A stretch of 64,000 bases of DNA from Paraphoma chrysanthemicola (taxonomy: Eukaryota; Ascomycota; Dothideomycetes; Pleosporales; Phaeosphaeriaceae). Of the stretch, positions 1 to 8,600 are shown piece after piece; within the stretch, counting starts at the first letter, position 1; each line of letters opens with the position of its first letter. The notes beneath the pieces are model-generated. The model searched no databases, was not told the DNA's origin, and was given only the letters and a program-made list of their open reading frames with translations. The position numbers and the translations under genes are program-made. The stretch lies in the NCBI GenBank assembly GCA_020744225.1, contig JAGMWG010000026.1, forward strand, positions 1-64,000, read 5' to 3'.

Positions 1-83
1 CAACCTTGGAAGAACTGCGTGTTTCTACACGTAATTTGGACTACCAACAAGCAACTTTGGAAGAACTGCATGTTCCTCCACGT
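1..83. repeat. Two-copy imperfect direct repeat, 51-bp period
   Basis: The stretches at 3-32 and 54-83 match at 26 of 30 positions, sharing TTGGAAGAACTGC and a following CACGT. The array may continue to the left of the window. Confidence 0.6.
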
Positions 84-110
84 GACCATACTAGCAAGGA
101 TTTACAGTAG
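3..110 (+). CDS. Possible 3' end of an unidentified repeat-containing gene (partial)
   Basis: From base 3 an open frame runs off the left edge and ends at TAG 108-110. It reads two copies of a 17-codon unit beginning T-L-E-E-L, the second degenerating just before the stop. A repeat length divisible by three, with the frame kept through both copies, suggests coding sequence, but only 35 codons are visible and no family can be named. The stop lies 57 bases from the stop of the convergent methyltransferase gene. It could equally be a non-coding minisatellite. Confidence 0.25.
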   Translation, partial: TLEELRVSTRNLDYQQATLEELHVPPRDHTSKDLQ

Positions 111-166
111 AGATTAAGTCACGTGATCAAAACTCGTCTGATTTCCTAAGGGCACCCACGCCTACG

Positions 167-1282
167 CTACGCCGCAATAAATTCCAGCACCGAGCAATCA
201 TTGTGCGTGTCAGCGAACGTGCGCTCCAACCGGAAGCCCGCCTCCGTCGCCAATGCGCCATGCATCTGCGCATTGCGTCGCTTGCCCCCGACAAGCATCA
301 TGGCCACATCCTGCGCCACGGCGTAGGCGTTGCGATTATCCTGCAGCAGTTCCTCCACCACAAACACACGTGTATCCGGCGCCGCCGCCTCGCGCAGCGC
401 TTTCCAGCAGCGGCGCACTTCGTCGTCTGGAAAGTCGTTCAGAATGCGGCGCAGTTGGTAGACCAGCGCGCCGCGGACGGGAGGTGGAAAAGTCTCGAGC
501 GCGTTCCCCGCGACCAGGCGAATTGATTTTATGCCATCGTCTAGCTCCGCCCTGGTGTGTTCGATCGTTGAAGCGCGGTCGAACACGCCGCACCGCTCGG
601 CAGGTAGCCACGGGTGGTCTTGCAGGATGTCGCGCACCGCGTGCCCATTGCTACCTCCAATGTCTACAAACAATGGCCGACCCTCCCTACTCGTGGCATC
701 CGTCTGCTTCTGCATCCACGACAAGTCGTAGACGCCATGCATGGGAAACACCTTGGACGTTCGCGCGACAAAGCTGTCAAAGTCTTTGCTTAGCTTGGGG
801 TCCGCGGCAACAATGTCGTACACGTTGCCGTTTGGGTGTCCAGTTGCCAGGCCGAACGGCGTTGTGTTGGCGTCCTTGGGCGAGCTGAAGCCATGCAAGG
901 CCAGGTACGCGGGAAACTGAGCCATGGAGCGAACAAAACAGTTGTGCATATGCGTGAGGAAGCCTGCGCCCAGCTCGTCCGACTTGTAGAAGCGGGAGCG
1001 TTCCGTATGGGCGACATGGTCTGCTTGGGGAGCCTGCAGGATGCCCTGGGCCGTGAGTAGTGGAAGCGTACGTTCGAGTAGCTCTTGCCCTCCGCCAATT
1101 GCTTTCGCGAGGCTCGCTGACGAGATCGAGCCTTCTTCTGGGATGTGGTCGAAGACTTTCCAATCGATGAAGGCCTTTAGCACGCCTATCTCTAGTACCG
1201 TACATAGGTAAGCCATGTTTGGCCCCATCACGGTCTTTAGCTGGAGATGCTGCGCTGCCGTGTCGTCTCCACTGGTAGCCAT
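167..1282 (-). CDS. SAM-dependent methyltransferase of the cation-independent O-MT family (cluster tailoring enzyme)
   Basis: This intronless 371-residue protein has the usual length of the family. An N-terminal helical dimerisation region (about 15-120) precedes a Rossmann domain. Motif I is V-D-I-G-G-S-N-G at 206-213, and the family's late block G-G-K-R-R-N-A-Q-M-H is near 332-341. At the place where O-methyltransferases carry the general-base His-Asp pair this protein has Asn282-Asp283 (R-R-I-L-N-D-F-P-D-D), so the catalytic His is missing. The gene is the left-most member of the cluster and lies tail to head with the Diels-Alderase. Equisetin and phomasetin clusters contain a tetramate N-methyltransferase in the same position of the pathway. 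Related folds in pyridone clusters (LepI, PdxI) act as pericyclases. Family assignment is firm; the reaction (N-methylation, O-methylation or pericyclic) is inference. Confidence 0.88.
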   Translation of the reverse strand: MATSGDDTAAQHLQLKTVMGPNMAYLCTVLEIGVLKAFIDWKVFDHIPEEGSISSASLAKAIGGGQELLERTLPLLTAQGILQAPQADHVAHTERSRFYKSDELGAGFLTHMHNCFVRSMAQFPAYLALHGFSSPKDANTTPFGLATGHPNGNVYDIVAADPKLSKDFDSFVARTSKVFPMHGVYDLSWMQKQTDATSREGRPLFVDIGGSNGHAVRDILQDHPWLPAERCGVFDRASTIEHTRAELDDGIKSIRLVAGNALETFPPPVRGALVYQLRRILNDFPDDEVRRCWKALREAAAPDTRVFVVEELLQDNRNAYAVAQDVAMMLVGGKRRNAQMHGALATEAGFRLERTFADTHNDCSVLEFIAA

Positions 1283-1787
1283 CGTGTCGCTGCTGAGACG
1301 CGGATAATTCGAAAAGAGGAATGAAACGAGGTGGGGACAGAACGGCGAAAATCAACCTACTCAGATCGTAGGAATAACAACGTTTTCTGGAATGTTGTCG
1401 CTTCCTCGGACCGTATCACTGAGTTGTATTCAGCCGTATTCGAATGTGAGAAACCGAAACCTTGCGGTGTGGCATATCGCGGACGCCGAAAATTCCCTAC
1501 ATTTGTGTTTATTCCGAGTCCAAGCCTCCGATGTCTTGAGCGAGTGATCGAGATTCCCCGGGGCCCGCGTACGCAGTGACATGTGGTCTGCTTTCTTCGC
1601 GCCCCTCAAGGACAATGCACTGTCATTGGGGTCTACTGGTCAAAGTCGATGGTGGTTCTTTGCAATGTTCACCATAGAGCGCTGCATTGCCTATCGAGCC
1701 CACTCCAACAGCCATGAATATCTAGCTGCAATACTGCCACAAGACACAAGTGCATCCAATTAAATTTCCATATGACATGAATGTGGC
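1283..1787. other. Intergenic, presumed promoter of the methyltransferase gene
   Basis: This 505-bp spacer lies between the start of the methyltransferase and the stop of the Diels-Alderase, both on the minus strand. No convincing gene is seen. It contains TATTCG at 1437-1442, resembling the half-site found in the two other cluster promoters, but not the full CGG-N7-CGG form. Confidence 0.5.
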
Positions 1788-2954
1788 TTAATACTTCTGG
1801 GCAGGCATCGCCTCAGGCATCTCCACCTGTCCCGCCATCCCAAACCCTTCAAACACATCCCCAGACCCAACCAGCCCGCCCCTCACACTGACCACAAAAG
1901 CCGAACTGCCGGTTGCACCTGGGCCAGGTGCACTTGTCGGCATAACCCACCACTTCCTAACATGCCTCAGCTCAAACACCCACTTCGCCCCCGCCATGTA
2001 CTCAATCTTATACCCAACGTTTTTATGTCGGAAAGTCGCAGGCAGACCCTCTCCATCGAAGAACTTGTCCACAATCACCGCATGCGTACCTTCCTCAGCA
2101 GTACTCCCATCGGCTTTCGCAAGCACGCGTTGCGGGGAGCAGACCAATTTTCCGTTGCAGTACAGCCGCGCAGACGCAGTCTGTGCATAATCGTTCTCAG
2201 GCCGACCCACAAGCCGCATGACCTGCAGCAAGTACGGGCCGGCCTGCGCCCGAACGAACAACGAGTCTGTAATGGCTTTAGTCCATGGCATGCCCTCCCA
2301 ACTGCGCTCGAGGCCGCCGTATCCACCATTGTCGCCAGAAATCTGCATGTGCTTCGGCTCCGCGCCGGAGGTCTGTGTCGTGGCTATGATGTCGAGAGTT
2401 ACAGCTGCCATGGCGACGGGGCGCATCCAGAAGAGGTCGTGCCCGACCTTTGCGTCCGCTGCAGTGGCGGGGAGACTAGGATAGCTCTTGGACTTGTGCG
2501 TGAGGGTACCTGTGATGATTCCAGGGACGTCGAAAGTGATGGTTGAGAGGGCCATATCTTTGCTGATATCAAAGGTTGCAGAGGCTTCCTTCTCAGCGCC
2601 CTCCGCAGTCTGCCACACGCCCACGGTGCGCCCAGAAGCTTCTTCTGTTACGGTTGATATGGGCAGCACGAGGTTGTGGCTCCAATTCGTGCCGTCGGCC
2701 CAGCTGGCATTTATGGCGATGCGGAATCCGGCCGGGGCAGCCATCGCGTCGCGCAAGAAGGACACGGTGAAGGCGTCGCTGCCATCTGGAGCAAGGGCGT
2801 CGAAGAGCCAGACTTCGACTGCTGTGCGCGGAAAAGCATCGGCGTACTTTGGGAACAGGTTTCCGCTCTCTGGAAGGAACTCTGAGTCTGGCGCTGGCGG
2901 AGCGACGAAAGAGGTTCGGGAGTCGAGGGACGAGATGCGCGACTTTGGTGTCAT
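1788..2954 (-). CDS. Fungal Diels-Alderase of the Fsa2/CghA/Phm7 family
   Basis: The gene encodes a 388-residue intronless protein, the usual size of this family. No enzyme with a classical motif fits. Features seen are an early block E-V-W-L-F-D-A near 47-53, a central G-D-N-G-G-Y-G-G-L-E-R-S-W segment, and a late K-W-W-V-M-P...G-S-S-A-F-V-V-S-V-R-G-G block. I associate this pattern with the two-domain lipocalin-like cyclases that set decalin stereochemistry in equisetin, Sch 210972 and phomasetin biosynthesis. No signal peptide or membrane segment is obvious. It is transcribed away from the enoyl reductase across a 226-bp shared promoter and sits in a PKS-NRPS cluster, as expected. The likely role is an intramolecular [4+2] cycloaddition of the released polyenoyl tetramate to a decalin. 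The family call is from memory of conserved blocks; the substrate is inferred. Confidence 0.82.
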   Translation of the reverse strand: MTPKSRISSLDSRTSFVAPPAPDSEFLPESGNLFPKYADAFPRTAVEVWLFDALAPDGSDAFTVSFLRDAMAAPAGFRIAINASWADGTNWSHNLVLPISTVTEEASGRTVGVWQTAEGAEKEASATFDISKDMALSTITFDVPGIITGTLTHKSKSYPSLPATAADAKVGHDLFWMRPVAMAAVTLDIIATTQTSGAEPKHMQISGDNGGYGGLERSWEGMPWTKAITDSLFVRAQAGPYLLQVMRLVGRPENDYAQTASARLYCNGKLVCSPQRVLAKADGSTAEEGTHAVIVDKFFDGEGLPATFRHKNVGYKIEYMAGAKWVFELRHVRKWWVMPTSAPGPGATGSSAFVVSVRGGLVGSGDVFEGFGMAGQVEMPEAMPAQKY

Positions 2955-3180
2955 TGTGGGCAGTTTTGGCGTTGAATAGAATACGAATCGGGAATTCGTG
3001 TGTGGCGTGCGTTAGATTCTTTGTGTATTTTGTGCTGTGACTGGATTACATCGGCTTTTTTAGGTTTGGCAATTATGCGGAGATATTCGGGTATTACTAT
3101 ACCCTTGCTGTGTCTCTTATAACGGTGGGGAATTGCGAGCTCAAACACATTGATTGCGTACCTTGTAACGCAATTGCAAA
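2955..3180. promoter_or_regulatory. Bidirectional promoter between Diels-Alderase and enoyl reductase
   Basis: Only 226 bp separate the two divergent start codons, so the genes almost certainly share regulation. The region contains a CGG-N7-CGG direct repeat (3078-3090), a short palindrome CGAAT/ATTCG around 2982-2997 and pyrimidine-rich stretches, but no classical TATA box that I can place with confidence. Confidence 0.65.
3078..3090 (+). promoter_or_regulatory. Candidate zinc-cluster (Zn2Cys6) regulator site, CGG-AGATATT-CGG
   Basis: A CGG direct repeat with a 7-bp spacer, a spacing type used by fungal Zn2Cys6 activators. The same layout with the same four right-hand spacer bases (TATT) recurs at 5423-5435 upstream of the megasynthase. 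No regulator gene is visible in the window. Confidence 0.35.
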
Positions 3181-4317
3181 ATGGGGTCCTACGAACAGGT
3201 TCAGACGGCGCTGGTCGGCGGTCCGGAAGAGAGCATTGTTCTGTCCCACTCTGCACCGATTCCGCCATGTGCGCTGGAGGACGGCATGTTAGCAGTGGAA
3301 GTCAAAGCCGTATCGCTCAATCCAGTGGACACGAAGATGCTGGGGGGCTATCACACAGTGGAAGCCATTTCGGGATGCGAGTACGCTGGCATCGTCACAG
3401 CTGTTGGGGCTGGCGTGACGGAAAATTGGAAGATCAAGGTCGGCGACCGAGTCAGCGCTGCTATTATGGGCATGAACCCACGACGACCTAGCGTCGGAGC
3501 GTTCTCTCAGTACTCAATAGCTCCGGGACACTGTACGCTGAAGCTCCCAGACGATTGGTCTTTCACACGTGGCGCAGGAATCGGCAACTCGTGGTATACG
3601 GTACCATGGGCACTTTTCCACACCCTTGGTCTTTCTCCCGGACCACACCTCCTGCCTCTTGGCGACTGGATCGAGCGATCAGAACCAGCCCTAGGAGCCA
3701 GAGCTACCAGCAACGCCGACAAGCCGCGAAGTGTCTTGGTGAGTGGTGGTTCCAGCTCCACAGGGACCTGCGCCATCCAACTTCTGAAGCTCGCCGGGTT
3801 CAATGTTATTGCTACATCATCGGCACGCAACATGGAGCTGGTCAAGTCTTTCGGCGCCGATGCCATTTTCAACTACTCGGACCCGGACTGTGCCAGGAAA
3901 ATCCGCGCGCACGCAGCCAACTCATTACGCTTCGCAATCGATTGCATCACTACGCCAGACACAACACAGCTGTGCTACCACGCTCTTGGGAGAACTGGAG
4001 GCCGGTACGTCTCGCTTGACCCATTTAGCGAGATGGTCGCCGCGACGCGGAAAGTCGTGTCTGCCGGATGGGTGTTGGGGCCAGAGCTCATGGGCGAGGA
4101 GATCTGCTGGCCTGCGCCGCATGGTAGAGCCGCTAACTCGTTTGCCAGAGAGTTCTGTGTTGTGTGGAACAAGACTCTACAAAGGCTGCTGGAAGAGGGC
4201 CAGTTCCGGACTCATCCACAGCTGGTGCGTGATACGGGCCTTGAAGGTGTCCTAGGTGGGCTACAGGAGATTCGGGAAAAGAAAGTTTCTGGTCAGAAGC
4301 TTACGTTTACTTTGTGA
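3181..4317 (+). CDS. Trans-acting enoyl reductase (LovC/TenC/ApdC-type MDR)
   Basis: An intronless 378-residue medium-chain dehydrogenase/reductase lacking zinc-ligand motifs. The N-terminal GroES-like part contains V-S-L-N-P-V-D-T-K near 44-52 and G-C-E-Y-A-G-I-V. The cofactor-binding part has V-L-V-S-G-G-S-S-S-T-G-T near 182-193 and later S-A-R-N near 213. The C-terminal W-N-K-T-L-Q-R-L-L-E-E-G-Q block is characteristic of the trans-ER partners of fungal highly reducing PKSs. It should bind NADPH and reduce selected enoyl-ACP intermediates on the megasynthase, whose own ER segment has no nucleotide-binding motif. The start codon is preceded by an A-rich context (CAAA ATG). It lies 1.37 kb upstream of the PKS-NRPS on the same strand and shares its promoter with the Diels-Alderase. 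Function is well supported by context; which cycles it reduces cannot be read from sequence. Confidence 0.92.
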   Translation: MGSYEQVQTALVGGPEESIVLSHSAPIPPCALEDGMLAVEVKAVSLNPVDTKMLGGYHTVEAISGCEYAGIVTAVGAGVTENWKIKVGDRVSAAIMGMNPRRPSVGAFSQYSIAPGHCTLKLPDDWSFTRGAGIGNSWYTVPWALFHTLGLSPGPHLLPLGDWIERSEPALGARATSNADKPRSVLVSGGSSSTGTCAIQLLKLAGFNVIATSSARNMELVKSFGADAIFNYSDPDCARKIRAHAANSLRFAIDCITTPDTTQLCYHALGRTGGRYVSLDPFSEMVAATRKVVSAGWVLGPELMGEEICWPAPHGRAANSFAREFCVVWNKTLQRLLEEGQFRTHPQLVRDTGLEGVLGGLQEIREKKVSGQKLTFTL

Positions 4318-5688
4318 GAGATTGTCTTGTAGAAACCACAGCCTGTAGTCCTGGAAAATTGACTTTATTCCCAGCTCCGCCCTCTGTTTTAGTTTTTGCT
4401 TTTGTCCCCTTACGTCGTACGTCGTTCTCCCATTCTTCGTCGTTTTGCCTAGGCGGTCGTGGACGCATGTATCGCACAGGGAAATTCATATTGACTTCCA
4501 ATCTTTGGGCTATTCCGTGTTTCATCAACGTCCAAAGTAATCTGTTTACGCATCGGACAAGTGCAGTAATGCAGGTGTGGCGACAGAATTGACCTTGTAG
4601 TGGTATGAGATGTCTGGTTTCGAGGCGCAGATCGAGACGAAGGAGGGCTTGAGTTCCCAGGCAAACAGATCCCGGGCAAGGTCATACAGGTTCATGATGT
4701 TGACCGGTGCGCTGCCGAGGTTGTCTCAGCATGTTATTGGACCATCTTAGCGTCACGTGCTGCGCTTACATATGCGAAAGCCCTCATCACGTCATTGTCG
4801 TTTTGAAGCCGACATCCACATAAACGACATCGCCAACATCTGTCCAGAAGCCCTTCTGCACATGTGGGTACATGCGAATAGTTTTTCGGCTCACGCTACC
4901 CTGCATTTACCCCATGCCGACCTCAAAAATAAGCTTTAGTTACTCGACGGCCAGGAGGCCCTTCTGATCCGTCCTCTAGTATAAGTCTTTATAGTACGAG
5001 AGAGACGCTCAATAGAAGTTTATGGGCAAGCCCAATTACCATGTTCTTACGACTCTCGTATTGAACGCACTCCGATTTGCTACTTATGCCAACTCTACAG
5101 GCATGCGATGGTCAGACACAAGCATTACCAATGATGGATGGCAGAGCGGATCGATGGAAATATTGCACGTCAGGCAATCACCGTTCATGACACGATATGC
5201 AGGGGAAATTTTTGCACATGCTTTGCTTTTCGCCAGAGCATCGGAAGTACTCGTCAAACATCGACGGGGAACTCCCACCTAGTGAGGGACTTTGTGTTGG
5301 GCTGGCAGGGCGTTCGTGTAACAGCAACGTCGAAATATTTTTAACCTTTTGTATGTCAATACTGAGACTGACATTCGCAGAAAGAGAGAGACGCGCCCGG
5401 GGATGAGCGATTCGCCAAACGCCGGTACTATTCGGTGCACTGGAGTGCTTCGGAATCTAGGAATACGAACCGGCCATCGGAAATCCAACGCGAACGGTGC
5501 GTCAGCAACTCAGCCCCGATGTTTTCCAATCGTCAGCCCATCAGCGATGGCTTTGGTTGATCAACAGCAGTTGCGAGATAGCTCAACTATGTATCAATTA
5601 AGTAAGAGTAGGGCCTGGTTAGGAAACGAGATTGATTGACTTTTGACCCAATTTTGTTCAACATTGTCAGGCAGGATAGTGTTTCAAC
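4318..5688. other. Intergenic region and presumed PKS-NRPS promoter
   Basis: No gene is convincing in these 1.37 kb. Short frames exist on both strands (for example 5022-5282 +), but they resemble nothing known and lack supporting introns or neighbours. The distal half follows the enoyl reductase stop. The proximal part carries a CGG-N7-CGG element at 5423-5435, 254 bp before the PKS-NRPS start. Confidence 0.5.
5423..5435 (+). promoter_or_regulatory. Candidate zinc-cluster regulator site, CGG-TACTATT-CGG
   Basis: A direct CGG repeat with a 7-bp spacer that shares ...TATTCGG with the element at 3078-3090. Its position upstream of the megasynthase fits co-regulation of the cluster, but the binding protein is unknown. 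Confidence 0.35.
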
Positions 5689-8600
5689 ATGCCAAGTGCC
5701 AAGAAAGGAGAGCTGCACGATGAGCCCATTGCAATCATTGGAGTTGCATGTCGTTTCCCAGGAGGAGCCAACACTACATCGAAGCTCAAAGACCTGATAC
5801 AATCGCCCTGCGACCTCTCTAGAACCGTCCCAGCAACCCGATTCGACACAACGAGTTTCTTCCACTCGGACTCATCCCACCATGGCACAACCAATGCCAA
5901 CAAGGCCTATTTCCTAGATGATGACATCAATCATTTCGATGCTCCTTTTTTCAACGTCCAGGCCTCTGAGGCCGACGCCATGGATCCCCAACAGCGGTTG
6001 TTGATGGAGGTTGTCTACGAATCCATGTGAACCTCCCTCTTTGTGCGCAACTTGACTATAATACATCAGGTCTAATCAAGTCTGCAGGTGCAATGCCGGC
6101 CAACGGGTCGAAGACATGAGAGGCTCCAATACTGCTGTTTATGTAGGCTTGATGTGCGATGATTGGGCTCAGATCACAGGCCGCGACTGGGATATGATTC
6201 CGACCTACCAAGCAACCGGAACTAGTCGCGCCATATTGTCGAATCGCATCTCCTACTTTTTCGACTGGCATGGGCCAAGCATGACTATCGATACAGCCTG
6301 TTCTTCGTCTCTGGTTGCCGTACATCAAGCCGTGGCGGCGCTACGGAGCGGCGAAAGCCCAATGGCGGTAGTGGCGGGCACAAACCTCATCCTTTCTCCT
6401 GGTAAGCTGAGCTCAGCCTTCTCCGGAGTCCAAGGCGCTGCATGGTAACAGACAAATAGGAATGTGGATTGCCGAGAGTAACTTACGCATGCTATCGCCG
6501 ACCGGTACGAGCAAGATGTGGGATGCTGCAGCAGATGGCTATGCCCGTGGTGAAGGTGTTGCTGCCATCATCATGAAACCACTGAGCTCTGCCATAAGGG
6601 ATGGAGACATTATCGACTGCATTGTTCGTGCCACAGGCATTAATCAAGACGGACGTACGAGTGGCATTACGGTGCCAAGCAACTTGGCCCAGACACAATT
6701 GATTGCTGACACCTACGCTCGCGCTGGCATGGACATCAATAACATTGATGACCGTCCGCAATTTTTCCATGCGCACGGGACCGGAACACCCGCTGGGGAT
6801 CCTCAGGAAGCTGAAGCTATCTCGCGCGCCTTCTTCCAGGATGGACGTATCACGCAGGTTCCACTATATGTGGGATCAATCAAGACTGTGATTGGGTAAG
6901 CTGTGTCCCATCTTACCGCTGGTCATCGCTGATGCTTTACCCTTCATTCTAGGCATACTGAAGGTACAGCTGGCCTTGCCAGTCTTGTGAGTACTGCGTT
7001 AGCCATGAAGCACGGTTTCATTCCCCCAAACTTACACTACAATACACTGAGCCCTTCCGTTGCACCATTCTGTACGCAGCTCCGCGTACCAACCCAGACT
7101 ATTCCGTGGCCAAAGACTGCACCAGGGCAACCCCGACGTGCAAGCATTAATAGCTTCGGTACGCACCTCCCTGAAATCATGTTATGCTTTTGATAGAATC
7201 ATCATTGTCAATTGCTGACTTCAACCAATAGGCTTTGGCGGCACCAATGCCCACGCCATCATCGAGTATTACCCTCCGTCTGAGCATGTGGATTCTATAT
7301 CTACCACGAAGGCCGTGTTTGGACCGATTATCTTTTCGGCAGCCTCGAAATCTGCGCTACGCCAGTCAATGCTGGATGTCCAATCCTACCTTGTGAACCA
7401 CAAACGTATTGATATTCGGGATTTGGCTCACACTCTGTCTGCCCGCCGGTCGACACTCGCATATCGGAAAAGTTTCACATGCGATAGCGTCAAGGATGTT
7501 GTGGCCAACATCGAGGAACTACTCAATGCTGAAGACAGTGACGGATTGAACATACGCTATCCCGAGGTTGCAGCGCCAGGCATTCTAGGAGTCTTTACCG
7601 GCCAGGGTGCGCAATGGCCGTCAATGGGCGCCGCGTTGATTCGAAAGTCTCCCTTCGTGGTCGCTCGTTTGGTGGAGCTGGATGCGGCATTGTCTTCCCT
7701 TCCGCCCAAAGATCGACCAGATTGGACCTTGAAAGAACAACTTGTAGCACCAAAAGACCGCTCGAGACTTTCAGAGGCCGCTATTGCTCAGCCTCTTTGT
7801 ACGGCTGTTCAGATACTGCTGGTTGATCTGCTCAAAGCAGCGGGTGTTCCTTTTCGCGCGGTAGTAGGCCACTCTTCCGGCGAAATTGGTGCAGCATACG
7901 CAGCCGGATTCCTCAACAGTGGCGATGCCTTACGAATCGCATATTATCGCGGAGTATATGCGAAGCACGCCCAGTCTCCTTCCGGAGCAAAAGGGGCTAT
8001 GATGGCTGTGGGGACAACATACGAAGATGCCATTGAGTTTTGCTCCCTGGAAGAATTCGAGGGTCGGATACAGGTTGCCGCTCAGAACTCTCCCACTAGC
8101 GTCACGCTTTCTGGTGATGAAGACGTGATCGACGAAGCACTTCCTGTTCTGCAGGATGAAGGCAAATTTGCGCGCAAACTTCAGGTTGATACTGCGTATC
8201 ATTCCCGCCACATGCTTGCGTGTGCGGAGCAATATCGTGATGCATTGACAAGATGCAACGTTCGTATTGGTCCTGGCAATGGCGTTGTTTGGCTCTCAAG
8301 TGTGCTACCTGGACACTCAATGACACCGTCACTTCTCCAGGACTTGGGTCATGATTACTGGGTTGACAATATGACAAACCCTGTGCATTTTGCTCCCGCT
8401 GTCGCAGCAGCTGCTGAGAATCATGGCCCCTTCGACCTTGTGACGGAGATTGGTCCGCATCCAGCACTGAAAGCCCCGTGCCTCGATGGCATTAGGTTGG
8501 CGACTGGCCAAGGCCCTCCATACACTGGCGTACTGGCGCGCTTCAAGAATGATGTTGCCGAATTTTCCAGATGCTTGGGATGTGTTTGGACACACCTAGG

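Noticed and set aside
253..888. 211-codon plus-strand frame opposite the methyltransferase
   Set aside because: It is an antisense shadow of a well-supported gene, with no domain of its own.
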